From Strigamia acuminata (lineage: Eukaryota > Arthropoda > Chilopoda > Geophilomorpha > Linotaeniidae), in contig OX442315.1 in assembly GCA_949358305.1 (NCBI GenBank), positions 7,404,427 to 7,468,426 on the forward strand: a stretch of DNA of 64,000 nt. The letters run 5' to 3'. Within the stretch, counting starts at the first letter, position 1; each line of letters opens with the position of its first letter. A program made the translations under genes and the position numbers. Of this stretch, positions 21,168 to 32,070 are shown in pieces. A model generated the notes under the pieces. The model worked only from the letters and a program-made list of their open reading frames with translations. It made no database searches and had not been told where the DNA came from.

Positions 21168-21979
21168 TGTGGTGACCCTGCGGGTGGTCGTCTCTCCAGT
21201 GGACGCCATCCGCATGAGTCACTAGGAAAGGTCAGTTCCCTCGCGCTGGCTCCGCCTTTTCCCCTTGGGAAGCGCGTGCCCCGAGGGAGTGAGGTGGCGC
21301 GTGGCCGGCCCCCATTGGCCGAGCCAGGTCCCTCACCCTGGCCTATATCAGGTAGAGTTTTGCGCCCTACAAGCAGAACTTACACAAACGACACCAAGAA
21401 CACAGCAACTACCTCACCGTCAGGCCAACTTCACTAAAAGTTAGGATTGATCGAGGACTGCTGATTCCAGTGCAACTGTAACTCTCACGAATTTACACTG
21501 TGTGTTATTTCCCCGCGAAAGCAGGAAAATAACCTTTGTGGATTCACACCGAATAACCGACCCACGGTTATTCCATCGCGAAGTGTCCGAGCGCCCTGTA
21601 AGAAACTCCACGTTTCTGGTCAGAGCCTTGAGACGCTAAAACCAACCCCTAGACAACAGGCACGGATAGAAGACTCGAAAGAGCATTCCACCGCGTCCGT
21701 GAACGACGAATCCGTGACGAATTAACGACAACTCGAGACGCCGCCTTTGTTCCGCCGACCACGCGGAACCGACGACGCCATCTTGGGAAATCCTTTGTTC
21801 GACTCTGACCAAGTCGACCCTAGAATTATACTAAGTGTATTTAAGGCTTCCAGCCTATTGAATAAAACCTATTTGTTCATTTAAATACATTTGGTATTCA
21901 TTTGGGTATTTGCATAATAGATCACAGGTAAAGTAATACACGTTAGCTCATTAAACCTATCACCAGGTAGGACGCGACA
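21168..21979 (+). repeat. Solo LTR, family S, plus orientation
   Basis: It starts TGTGGTGACC and ends GACGCGACA, with a perfect 4-bp target duplication AAGT (21164-21167 and 21980-21983). It is 812 bp. No internal region remains, so it derives from LTR-LTR recombination. AATAAA near 21860 may be its polyadenylation signal. A close relative in inverse orientation is at 24318-33786. Confidence 0.93.
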
Positions 21980-22195
21980 AAGTGAAGATAGACGTTTGAA
22001 GAGTATTTTCAACAAAATGAAGAGTTAACACGTGGGCAGATAAACATTAAGTGGTAACTGCACCAATTTCATGTGTGCGTGATCCCACATTGCATAATTG
22101 TCTAAATTAAATGGGATTCGGCTACTGAAGAGCATTATGTAAAAATTGTAAATCTCTTTGGTTAAAATTGCACAGGTCAAATTGTTACTAGTGGT

Positions 22196-22500
22196 CAGAG
22201 ATCAGCATCGGGTACCCGTACCCGTAACCGTAACCGTACGGTTACAGATCTCCCGCGACTAACGGTTATGCGTTGGCGATTTTCAATGGAAAAATGTCTA
22301 AATTCGGCATTTTCGACGGGAAAATGTCTAAATTCGACAATTTTCAATGAAAAAATTTCGAAAACCGACGATTTTCTATGTAAAATGCGATTGGGAATGG
22401 GTACGGGTACGGGTAGGGTAGGGTATGGGTAAGAAATTTTAAGCGGGGACGGGTAACGGGCGGGTAACGGGTAGAACTTTTACGCCAATGCTGATCTCTG
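22196..22500. mobile_element. 305-bp hAT MITE rich in GGGTAC repeats
   Basis: The 13-bp inverted ends are CAGAGATCAGCAT / ATGCTGATCTCTG. There is a perfect 8-bp target duplication CTAGTGGT (22188-22195 and 22501-22508), the hAT hallmark. Both subterminal zones carry (G)GGTACG/GGTAACGG runs in opposite orientation. It is non-coding. Confidence 0.92.
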
Positions 22501-22779
22501 CTAGTGGTGTAAAGACCATAAAAATTGACTTGTTGGTTACTGAAAGAAAGTATATTAAGTGATAAAATCATTTGTGTGTGTTAGGAGTACAAGTGATTAT
22601 AGAAAATTTGTGTGGTGCAGAGTTGATGAGAATTTAAAAAATGAGTGTTTGATTAACTTATTACTCTACTTCCGTTTAGAGATGAAATTAAAGCTCCAAC
22701 GTTTGAATTTCACCAAATAATTCACCTACCCATGCTAAGGACAACAGCAAATAATCTAAAATATTTAGGTAATTCAATA

Positions 22780-23324
22780 GTGAGTTTGCGGTTGCCAATT
22801 GTTCCTTATAATTATGAGTTACAAGCTCATAATTATAAAATTGGACTTATAACATAACGTAACTCCTCAATTTTTACACTATTTTGTAAAATAAGGGAGC
22901 CAATCAGATCGCTTAACACTATTTTAAGCTCCTCCCACTATTGCAAATGGCGCTGATGGTGCTAATAGAAATTCAAAATGGCTGCCTGACCTGTTTCAAC
23001 AATCAGCCTCAATCACAATTTCTTTCTGCCATCGAAGGATAGAAACAACTAAAATCATTCCAGGTAAGCAAATAAATGAACTGGAAGACAATTTCATGTC
23101 TGAAAACTGTCAAATTAGTAAAACTACAGATTTTCATTTTCTTTTGCATATGGATTTGTTCTACCATTACATGCAAGAGATTTGTACTGTTCACATGGTA
23201 TTTATAAGTATAATTTATAAAATGTTTATTGTACCGCAAGTGCCTATTTCAAGAAGGAATTATAATTATAATTATGAGCTTGTAACTCATAATTATAAGG
23301 AACAATTGGCAACCGCAAACTCAC
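22780..23324. mobile_element. MITE with about 60-bp terminal inverted repeats
   Basis: The ends GTGAGTTTGCGGTTGCCAAT / ATTGGCAACCGCAAACTCAC are perfect inverts, and the repeat continues through TTATAATTATGAG on both sides. TA borders each end (22778 and 23325). Each arm also folds on itself (TTATAATTATGAG ... CTCATAATTATAA), giving hairpins within the repeat. No transposase is present. Confidence 0.85.
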
Positions 23325-23425
23325 TAATGACAAATAGGTTCATTATAGTTATTAGAACAAATAGGAAGCATACCAAACATTAGAACTGAAAATTGGTTAT
23401 ATTTTTGGATGATTTAGAGCACATG

Positions 23426-23625
23426 GTCTCAAACTTTTTTCCAGCACAAATGACATTTTTTAAACAATTTTTTTTATTTCTTAAATTTGATTTGAGTTAT
23501 TGTCTTATAATTTTAAACAATGCTTTGTTGTCATGACATAAACCTGTAAATAAATTTTCAAGTCATAATTTGACTTGCAACTAAGAACCTTGTAGTGGTC
23601 TCAAACTTTTTTCCACCACTGTATA
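23426..23625. repeat. Tc1/mariner terminus fragments
   Basis: GGTCTCAAACTTTTTTCCA occurs twice in the same orientation, at about 23426 and 23595. The second copy, reversed, reads TACAGTGGTGGAAAAAAGTT, a typical Tc1/mariner end. No transposase or inverted partner is seen, so these are remnants. Confidence 0.45.
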
Positions 23626-24317
23626 AACACATGTGTATAAATAGGGATTACAACATTCAAGTAATTGCCTACTTGACCCATACATTACATTGATCATGCC
23701 ATATCAGAAGGGACAATATAAGGAATTCTTATCATGTAGCAATAAGACATACAATGTGACCTGACAAGAAGGCTGCTACGGACAAGATTGGTACTATGCC
23801 GCCTCAAATCCTTTGGTCCTCGAGTAGTAAAATTGCCCAAACCTTCTTTGCATTTGTCTCATCAAGGCAGCTGGTCGGTTGGTCGCCTCTTCGTTTGAAA
23901 TGGTGAGTACTATAATTCCTAGGGCTTCACTATTACATTTGCTCCATTCTTTCTACTTCTTATCCTTGATATCGAAGTCCCGCGCCCCTTGAACTGCCTT
24001 TACCGGTTCGTCTTCAGTAATGGCGCTTACAAGTCCTTATCTCAACGGTGATTTATTTAGTTATTCCTTCGAATATTAAATGTAAAACCCGGATTGCCGC
24101 AAACGTAATGAAATTATACATTTTAATAGGCAAAATTCGAGTTTTTATTGTATGTGAGAACTGGGTCCTCCCGAATTACAACTGGAAAAAGTTTCTGATT
24201 CTAGAATACCAGTGACCTCTGGGGTCACCACATGTTGCATTATCGTGTGAGAAAAATGCATTTATAAAATACAAGGGGCCCCACGCCCTTAATTTTGTCC
24301 TCTGCAATTATACAATT
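23626..24317. other. No gene seen; possible old LTR remnant
   Basis: There is no supported ORF. The stretch near 24213-24233 ends in GGTCACCACA, the terminus form of solo-LTR family S, so part of this interval may be a diverged LTR. Confidence 0.35.
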
Positions 24318-24973
24318 TGTCGCGTCCTACCTGGTGATAGGTTTAATGAGCTAACGTGTGATACTTTACCTGTGATCTATTATGCAAATACCCAAATAAA
24401 GAATACTAAGTATATGTAAATGAACAAATAGGTTTTATTCAATAGGCTTGATGCCTTAAATACACTTAGTATAATTCTAGAGTTGACTTGGTCAGAGTCG
24501 AACAAAGGATTTCCCAATATGGCGTCGTCGGTTCCGCGTGGTCGGCGGAACAAAGGCGGCGTCTCGAGTGGTCGTAAATTCGTCACGGATTCGTCGTTCA
24601 CGGACGCGGTGGAATGCTCTTTCGAGTCTTCTATCCGTGCCTGTTGTCTAGGGGTTGGTTTTGGCATCTCAAGGCTTTGACCAGAAACGTGGAGTTTCTT
24701 ACAGGGCGCTCGGACACTTCGGTGGCGGAATAACCGTGGGTCGGTTATTTGATGTGAATTCACAAGGGTTACTTTCCTGCTTTCGCGGGAAATAACACTC
24801 AGTGTAAATTCGTGAGAGTTACAGTTGCACTGGAATCAGCGGTCCTCGATCAATCCTAACTTTTAGTGAAGTTGGCCTGACGGTGAGGTAGTTGCTGTGT
24901 TCTTAGTGTCGTTTGTGTAAGTTCTGCTTTTAGGCGCGAAACTCTACCTGATATAGGCCAGGGTGAGGGGCCT

Positions 24974-26525
24974 TGTGACGATTCTACTTTTGGCTGATTT
25001 ATTAGCCATTTTAAGAGATAAATCGGTCGGAACAAGACGTTGTTAAGACTAACAACAACCTAACCGAGATAAGCTACGAAATGTGCGCTAAATGAATAAA
25101 ACAACGAAATGATATAAACTTACGGTTTTACTTGCTTGTTTCTACGAATACAAATGGTTCGGGGTTCTGGATACGTGTAAGCGGCGGCTACACTGGTTGA
25201 GGATCCGGGCGATGCACGAAGGGTACGGCTGACTTTGCGGCATCGTCACAAATAACGCTACGGAGACGTATTTGGTCCGCAGCTCGAATATCTAATAATA
25301 CGAAGAGTCCTTCGTATGGAAAGGAATATTCTGTAGAATATTCCAGGTCAAATAAATACAAAGTGATTAGTGGAATACAACAAATGAATTGTTGTATAAA
25401 TATTAATGGGGCGGGGACAGTCACGACAGTCGACAGGACCGTCGCGGGAGTTGTTGAGGCTCCATCCGCCAGCATGCCTTACGACGACAAGATCTCGTGA
25501 TCAGGCGCCGAGTATTTGTTTGTACGCTTTACATCGCTATCGGTGGTACCAACCACCGGGTAAACATTCCTATGGATTTACCAATTCCAGGATTACCAAT
25601 ACCTGAGTAATTGTTTAACGAAATGTCTTCACGGACAATTCTCACGGGCTACCAACCCGGCGTAGTGTGCCTTTAAATATGCCATTCACCGACCACTAAA
25701 GTACGGAAGGACCTATGATACGCAATTCGCCCTGGAATAGCATTTGTCCGTGTTTGTTTCGTGCTCGGGTGGGACCTCCCGCACACACGCTCTTGGCAGA
25801 GCGTCTGACCCTCGTCCGAGGAATCGCTCAGATAGATGCGACTATCACCGATCATATAGTTTGACATTTATTTAACGGGTTAGTCAATCCCGTGCATGAG
25901 CATTATACTATGCCACCGTATGAAATCCTACTGTCCCTTAGAACAGCTGGCTAACACTACGGGGCCATTTCATGTTGTTAACATGTCTACAAGGTTAGCC
26001 TTCCCCGATGGGCCCTACAACAAGCAATAACGAGATAGTAAGTCTACATATCCATTGAGAGCTGAGGAGGCCTGATGTGTCGATAAGAAAGAGAGAAATC
26101 AAACGATAACCAACAATACATACAAACAATATTCAAATCAAGCCAGGGCCTGGTAGAAAACCAGAGCTTATATAGTTCCTGAGAACAATCAGATTGGCGA
26201 CAGCCAATCAGGTGCCTGGATCGACGGATTCGTGGATCACTAGTCCGGACCTAATAGAGACCGGGGTTCGGACCTAATATGGAATTGGGTCCAGAAGGGT
26301 CCGATTGGTCCCCTTCAACAAGTAAATATAAAATATAATATTGATTCGGCAGAATCAATATTTAAGTAAATAATACTTTATCATGTTTAATAAATAATTT
26401 ATATTTATTCACGTCATTCCGACAATTAATTATAATTCTCGCAATTCATTCGAAAATGCGCGCTTTTAGTCAAATAGCGCCATCTGGCGGCAAATCGGAA
26501 ATTATACGGTTTTATAACCGTCACA
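24974..26525 (-). repeat. Gag-only element, 3' LTR
   Basis: 1552 bp. The plus-strand start is TGTGACGATTCT and the end is AACCGTCACA. A GCGCCATCT (CTCF-like) core lies at 26477-26485. Confidence 0.93.
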
Positions 26526-26536
26526 CATCCCCCGGT
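26526..26536 (-). other. Gag-only element polypurine tract
   Basis: Minus-strand CCACCGGGGGA abuts the 3' LTR. Similar CCCCCGG tracts recur inside the element, at about 27167, 27355 and 29585. Confidence 0.7.
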
Positions 26537-27493
26537 GGCAAACATAAGAGTTTACTAACTCTATATTTGTCATCGGAAAGATTACTTCTTAAGTTTAAGA
26601 TGTTCACCCTGATTTTTATTGAATTATTTATAATCCAATACCTGCTCTATTAATTTTAGTCAAAATTAATCACACTAATTTCTTTCAGAAACTCATAACA
26701 CAATTGACTAATTGGCTTTCCTGTACAATACACCTCCTAGTTGCAAGGCAACGGGATGGATTCTTCGGAACATGTCATTCATATTCGTCATCCACTCGAT
26801 TTCGATTGAAATCTTACTCTACCGATCTAATTCAAACATGAACATGTTTATTAGAGGATTTGTAACAACTCTTCGAATTTTGACTTAATAAAATCAAAAC
26901 ATAATTCTTTTGCTGCTTAATATCCCAAGCCTCGACCGAGACTTGAATTTTACTTTAACTGGGGACCTTTTACACAAATAACTAGACTATTGTCTAATTA
27001 CTACAAATATTTATTTGTAGTCGTGTAACCTAACTCGTATTTTATTTTCTTCTAGAAAACAATACCAATTTATTCTACGAGCGTAAAATATATTTGTTCC
27101 GAAATAAAACTTCTTTTATTTATCATCATTTCTAGAATCCTAGAATTTTGTATCCGATTTAAACTATCCCCCGGTGGTGTGATTTATTAATCACTACACC
27201 GCTTAAAGTATTTATCTAAATACCACACAAGTTTTTATTAAAAACTTTTTATTCTATTGAATAAATTCAACTTTTATCAACCGAAGCTTTATTCAAAGTT
27301 CCGGTGATCGAGATTTATTTAAAACCTTTTGAGTTTGGTGGGATAATATTTTATCCCCCGGATCTAGCATTTTGCTTCAGACAAATTAGAAACGTTTGTT
27401 TCAAGTTTATCCACTTTTATTAAGAATTTCAGTTATGAAACTCGTAAGACTGTTTTGTAATTAATTACTAAATAGTCTTTTATAGGTTCATCT
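26537..27493 (-). other. Non-coding interior between gag and the 3' LTR
   Basis: About 950 bp without any ORF, AT-rich. In an autonomous relative this is where pol would be expected. No RT or integrase motif was found in any frame. Confidence 0.6.
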
Positions 27494-28675
27494 TTAGATT
27501 TCACCAAATAAAGCTTCATTGTTACGGATTACCTTATAAATTTTCTTTAAACAATGAGTTGGCACTCTTTGTTTGCGTAACAGATAGGTACTATCTCTAG
27601 TGAGATTGTCAAAAAATAGTGCAACCGCACTTTTGGAGGTTAAATAACCTTGTAAATTCCACATTCTATAGAATCGGTATATGAAGGAATACAGACTCTC
27701 TGAGTCTCGTTGTTTTGTTAAAATCAACTGTACTGTTCTTTCTAAGTGTGTTGTTACAAATTGTTCGCGGAACAGGTATTCGAATATTTTCCAATTGAAA
27801 ATTTTATGTTGATTTTCACAAAACCAATTCTGAGTAAAGTGTAACAAATAGCTTGGAACACATTCGTGAACCATTTTTTGTAGCGGCATATAATTAATAG
27901 ATGCCACCTTCCTGATAAATGCGAGGAGTAGCTCGCTCTCGTCGGCTTTCAGTGAATACTTTTGGAAAGTACTCTGCCCCTTTTGCAACAATGTATACAC
28001 ACTTTTCACCATGTTAATGTATTCATCTGAAGACAATCCAAAGTGAGGTGATCGCGAACGCGATCTAAAATTATTTTGCAAAACACTACGATCGCGCACA
28101 TAATTAGCAATTCGTACGTTCTTGTTTGTTACATTAGTAACTACATCTTGAGTATCGTTCAAGGATGATTCGGGTGAAGGTAAATGTCTATGAGCCCAAA
28201 CGGGATCAAGATTTGCTTTCTGTCGATACCGACTAATTGGTGTCGAAGGAGTCGAACCTAATCGTGGATCGTTAGATCCATAATTAGCGGAAGAACGAGA
28301 TCTAGATCTAGATCCTTTAAAAGGTAGTTTATTTAACATAACAAAATCCACCATTTCGACGATTGATCGGAATTGGTTTGGATTCAAACCATAATCAGTA
28401 CAAAATAAAAGTCCTGTCGGACCTAAATGTGATCCATCCGATGGAAGATTTCCTTCCACAGGAGAATTTAGTTCAGTCTGTACCAAGTTAGGATCTATAA
28501 TTCTGATCGGTTCCGTTGTTTCATTCGAAACACTATTACCGACCACGTGGTTTACTATTTCCTCTACTAATCCAGTTTCGTTAGAAACTGGCACAAATCC
28601 GGTTAAACTTATTCTACCGGTCAAACAAGTTCTTTCCTTACCGCGTGTGTTCATCGAGTGCTGGTTACTAGTCAT
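27494..28675 (-). CDS. gag: Gag-like protein of the pol-less element
   Basis: 393 codons from the first true ATG (28675). The open frame extends further upstream to 28801, but only with a GTG. The N-terminal half is Ser/Arg-rich and disordered (SRSRSRSS, FRSRSRSP). The C-terminal half has a capsid-type pattern: a Trp-containing helix (FNWKIFEYLFREQF) followed by QRDSESLYSFIYRFYRMW. It resembles the retrotransposon Gag capsid core, in which the W..F...F segment precedes a basic Q-x-x-x-E-S-L-x-x-F-I/Y motif. No CCHC zinc knuckle is present. The protein could build particles that carry its own RNA together with another element's pol. The intact frame fits recent selection or recent origin. Assignment rests on motif pattern only. 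Confidence 0.75.
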   Translation of the reverse strand: MTSNQHSMNTRGKERTCLTGRISLTGFVPVSNETGLVEEIVNHVVGNSVSNETTEPIRIIDPNLVQTELNSPVEGNLPSDGSHLGPTGLLFCTDYGLNPNQFRSIVEMVDFVMLNKLPFKGSRSRSRSSANYGSNDPRLGSTPSTPISRYRQKANLDPVWAHRHLPSPESSLNDTQDVVTNVTNKNVRIANYVRDRSVLQNNFRSRSRSPHFGLSSDEYINMVKSVYTLLQKGQSTFQKYSLKADESELLLAFIRKVASINYMPLQKMVHECVPSYLLHFTQNWFCENQHKIFNWKIFEYLFREQFVTTHLERTVQLILTKQRDSESLYSFIYRFYRMWNLQGYLTSKSAVALFFDNLTRDSTYLLRKQRVPTHCLKKIYKVIRNNEALFGEI

Positions 28676-28801
28676 AACTAAAATTGAAAAATAAAATTTC
28701 CGAAGTCTGAGAGATAACGATGAAGTCGTAACGTTCAGGAAGGTTGCAAACGAAGCAGTGGTTACACTATTTCGAATGGAAGTATGGGTACTTCGATACA
28801 C

Positions 28802-29116
28802 CTCTCTGATTGGTTGATTGTCAAACGTCAGTCTCGCGAGACTCTAATCTCATCTGAGATTGGTAGAAATCACTATTTTCGTGGAACCTAAATCTTGTCA
28901 GATTTCAGGGTTATGACGTAGTCACCAAATAAAATGGATACTTTTCCAAGTATTTTTAAAATATCACCAATTTTATTAATAAAAATGGTAACCTTTACGG
29001 GATTTTTAAAGTATTAAAAACCACAATTTCACAAGTACGTTGAATCGATTGAATCGACGGCTTTGCTGAATTCCGTTCTTTATTTGAATTTATCAAATAA
29101 TAAATTTCAGTTTTAA
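28802..29116 (-). other. Leader between the small ORF and gag
   Basis: AT-rich sequence with no ORF of note. It separates the 87-codon ORF (29117-29380) from gag. Confidence 0.5.
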
Positions 29117-29380
29117 CTAAAACTTACTAACTTGATTTTTACAAAATCTAGTAATTTTTTTACTTTTTATCCCATAAAAGCACGTTGAATCATTTGATTC
29201 GGTAGCTTTACGGCAAGTAACGAGGAATTTCGAACGCAATTCCGTGAAAAAAGTGAAGGAATGCACATTTTTTAATGTATTTGTCTCTGTTAAGGCGGTA
29301 TACAAGGTTTCTTGTATCTCCTCCCCCTCCGTTTCTTCAGAATATTCTTTAGAATCTTCTGAAAAACTGGATTCGAACAT
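29117..29380 (-). CDS. Small acidic ORF upstream of gag (uncertain)
   Basis: 87 codons from a true ATG at 29380. The first 30 residues are Glu/Ser-rich (SEDSKEYSEETEGEEIQET) and the tail is basic (KSKKITRFCKNQVSKF). I recognise no domain. It lies in the 5' leader of the gag-only element and could act as an upstream ORF that limits gag translation, or be non-coding. Its AT-rich codon use resembles the surroundings. Confidence 0.3.
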   Translation of the reverse strand: MFESSFSEDSKEYSEETEGEEIQETLYTALTETNTLKNVHSFTFFTELRSKFLVTCRKATESNDSTCFYGIKSKKITRFCKNQVSKF

Positions 29381-31650
29381 TATTTAAATATTCTGACATT
29401 ATTAGGCATAAATAATTATATGCTTTCTAGTTTATTCAAACTTTCAAACAAGATTAGGTATTTATACCTAACCGATCGTTTTGACGTTGTCTACGAATTC
29501 TTTCGATGGACGTCATGTCGTTTTTCTACGTGTTCGATTGAAACTACGGTAAATCGATGAATTGGGGGCGGACACGAACGTATCAAAGTCAGCTTAATCT
29601 TCATCCCCCGGTGGTAAAATTTTAAACTTTACCACGTGGTAAATTTAATATTTCACCGTAAAATCCATTTTTTCAAATGAAAAAAAAATTGTAATGGAAA
29701 GTTCCTTATTTACGTTGTAAATATCCTGGAAATTTCATCCTTTATTTCGAGAATGAAGAATAAAGTTTTATTCCTTTTCTACACCAAAATCGTTCGATTT
29801 TGCAATTCGCAAAATTTACTATTTTCTTTAGAAAATAAGAATTCAAAGAATGCAACGTTCTTTCTTGTAATGTTAATTACAAGATTAATGTAAACATGAT
29901 TAAAATTTGGATAAATTTCAACTGAAATTTTTCCAGTTAATCGTATCATTCGATTTATTTTAATAAACCGAAATAAATATTACTCTTATTTTTAGGTAAA
30001 TCCAGATTTATTTAGTCAAATAAACCGAATTCACGATGATTGAATTGTTAGGCAACAATTCAGGAAAGTACGCCTGGAAACCTGGCGGCTTCTCGGTAAA
30101 ACTCCGCGATTCTGTTGCTAGGCAACACAGCTGCGAAAATGGCTTCGCCGGAATTGAACATTTGAACGATCTTCAATTCCTTTTAAAATTCGGATTTCAA
30201 CATTTTAAAATCAGGGTTTGATTGTACAATACAAATGTAAAGATAATCAGGTATGTGTCTATTTTGTAAATAAACCTTTAACACGAATAAACCTATTCTT
30301 TCAATTTTACCAACTTGTCTTGTTTTTATTTTTCAAAATAAATTTAGGTTAAAATATTAATAAGTTTTTTAACTTAATGTGAAATCCCAAACGGAATTTT
30401 GTGGTTTAGGTTATTTTATGTGAAAACAACCGATAAAACTGGAATTAGAATTCGAATTCCTTCGGGGTTGAATCTTCATTTAAGCCTGACCGCGTGTTTT
30501 ATTGTAACTACGACGGCAAATTATCGTTGTCCAGACGGACAAAACAACGTCGAATTCGGATTGGATTCTCCAATTCCCGTGATAGGATTTTTAGGCCTTA
30601 CCACATGGTAAAATAATTATTTTATGCCATCGTTCGAATTTTCTACCGAAAATACATTTATAAGTGAATACACTCATCGTTCTTTAGGATTTCAATCACA
30701 AGAACAAAATTGGATAAATAAACTTCGTACGAAACTTACTTTAAATTCGAACTCGAATTCTTTTTTGGGAAATTAAACTTTCTCGTTTAAGCCTGTCCGC
30801 GCGTATGATCGTAACGGTGACGATTAGACGTTCCGTGAACGGACAAAACAACGATAAGTTCGGATTAGAATTCAAACATTCCGTGGTGAGTTTTTTAGGC
30901 CTCGCCACGTGGTAAAATAATCATTTTACTTGACGTTCAATTTTCCGGTGGAAAATCTGGATAAAAGTGAATTATACTTTTCGTTCTTTACGCAAATGTT
31001 TGATTTTCCTGCAGAAAAACACAATGCAAGTGAATTACACTTATCATGAGATTTATTACTTCGAATAAACTGGATTCTCGACATTTTTTAAATCGTTTAG
31101 CAACAATTTGTGAAAGCACGTTAAATCGTTCAATTTGGGTAGCTTTCCCGTAAAACACCGTTGCTAGGCAATCGTAGCAGCAAAAGTCTTTGCTAAGTTC
31201 GAATGGGATTCTATTCGCGAAATTGGTTTTAAAGACTTAAAACCAAAAGGTGATTAACACATTTGTAAATTAGAATGTAAATCAGGTATGTAGAACAATT
31301 TATCGAAATAAAATATCTTTTATTCCATTGAATCAACTTTTCCTTCGTTTTATTTAATCAAATAAAATTAGGCCTTGAAATATAAAAACATTCTTTATTT
31401 GAAATCTCAAACAGAATTAAACTTGGTTGTTTTAATCAAAACAACCGGCGAATACTGGAATTCATTTTTGAATTTCCTTCGAGAAATGTTCGAACTTTAT
31501 GTATTAAGCCCAACCACGTGGTTTCTCGGATCGACGACGGCGAAACGACGTTACCCGGGCGGACGTAACAGCGACAAGTTCGGGCAAGATTTTCAAACTT
31601 TCGTGGTAGGTTTTTAGGCCTGACCACGCGGTAAAATTATCATTTTACAC
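29381..31650 (-). repeat. Degenerate leader repeats of the gag-only element
   Basis: Three diverged copies of a block of about 200 bp end near 30625, 30930 and 31650. Each ends in TTAGGCCT-N-ACCACRYGGTAAAAT followed by ATTTTA. Each carries an (A)AC/GGACAAAACAACG-type core. A larger unit starting CAACAATT and carrying GTTGCTAGGCAAC (30114-30126) recurs at about 31100-31172 (GTTGCTAGGCAAT). A fourth ACCACGTGGTAAA lies near 29630. The leader is unusually long for an LTR element and has probably expanded by internal duplication. Confidence 0.7.
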
Positions 31651-32050
31651 AAATATATAATTTTTTCTTCAGAAAAACAAATTAAAGGGAATACAATCGT
31701 TGTTCTTGTGATTTTAATCACAAAACAACATTCAATACATTTAGTAAAGATATAAATTTCGTTCGAAACTTATTTTACAAGAAATTTTGTCGTAAGACTA
31801 AATTATCCAAACTCCACTTTTCACGAGCACGATTTCCAAATTCATTTGAATAAGAATTGTAGTCTATCGTCGGTAGAACCGCTTGTGGCGGTCCTAATGA
31901 AATTCCTAGAAAAGTTTCACGAGGAGAACTGTAAAACAAACATTAATTTTACCGTAAAAAATTTCATTTGAAATTTTAACACCGTAAGCACATTTCCTAA
32001 ATTCTCATAAACACACACAACTCAAAATTCACTTGAATTTTTGCAGCCTT
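31651..32050 (-). other. 5' leader next to the primer site
   Basis: No ORF or repeat recognised. This is the untranslated leader between the primer site and the leader repeats. Confidence 0.5.
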
Positions 32051-32068
32051 ATCTCGGTAGAACCTCCA
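32051..32068 (-). other. Primer binding site, tRNA-Gln-like
   Basis: The plus strand reads ATCTCGGTAGAACCTCCA, two bases from the 5' LTR. The 3' end of animal tRNA-Gln plus CCA is ATCTCGGTGGAACCTCCA in one isoacceptor, a 17 of 18 match. Confidence 0.8.
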
Positions 32069-32070
32069 CT

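Noticed and set aside
22780-23324. CRISPR-like or other array from the repeated TTATAATTATGAG blocks
   Set aside because: The blocks are arms of terminal inverted repeats of a MITE with no spaced direct repeats, and the DNA is eukaryotic.
24380-24763. 127-codon ORF inside the solo LTR
   Set aside because: It overlaps the LTR with its polyadenylation region. The sister LTR at 21168 differs in frame, and no domain is visible.
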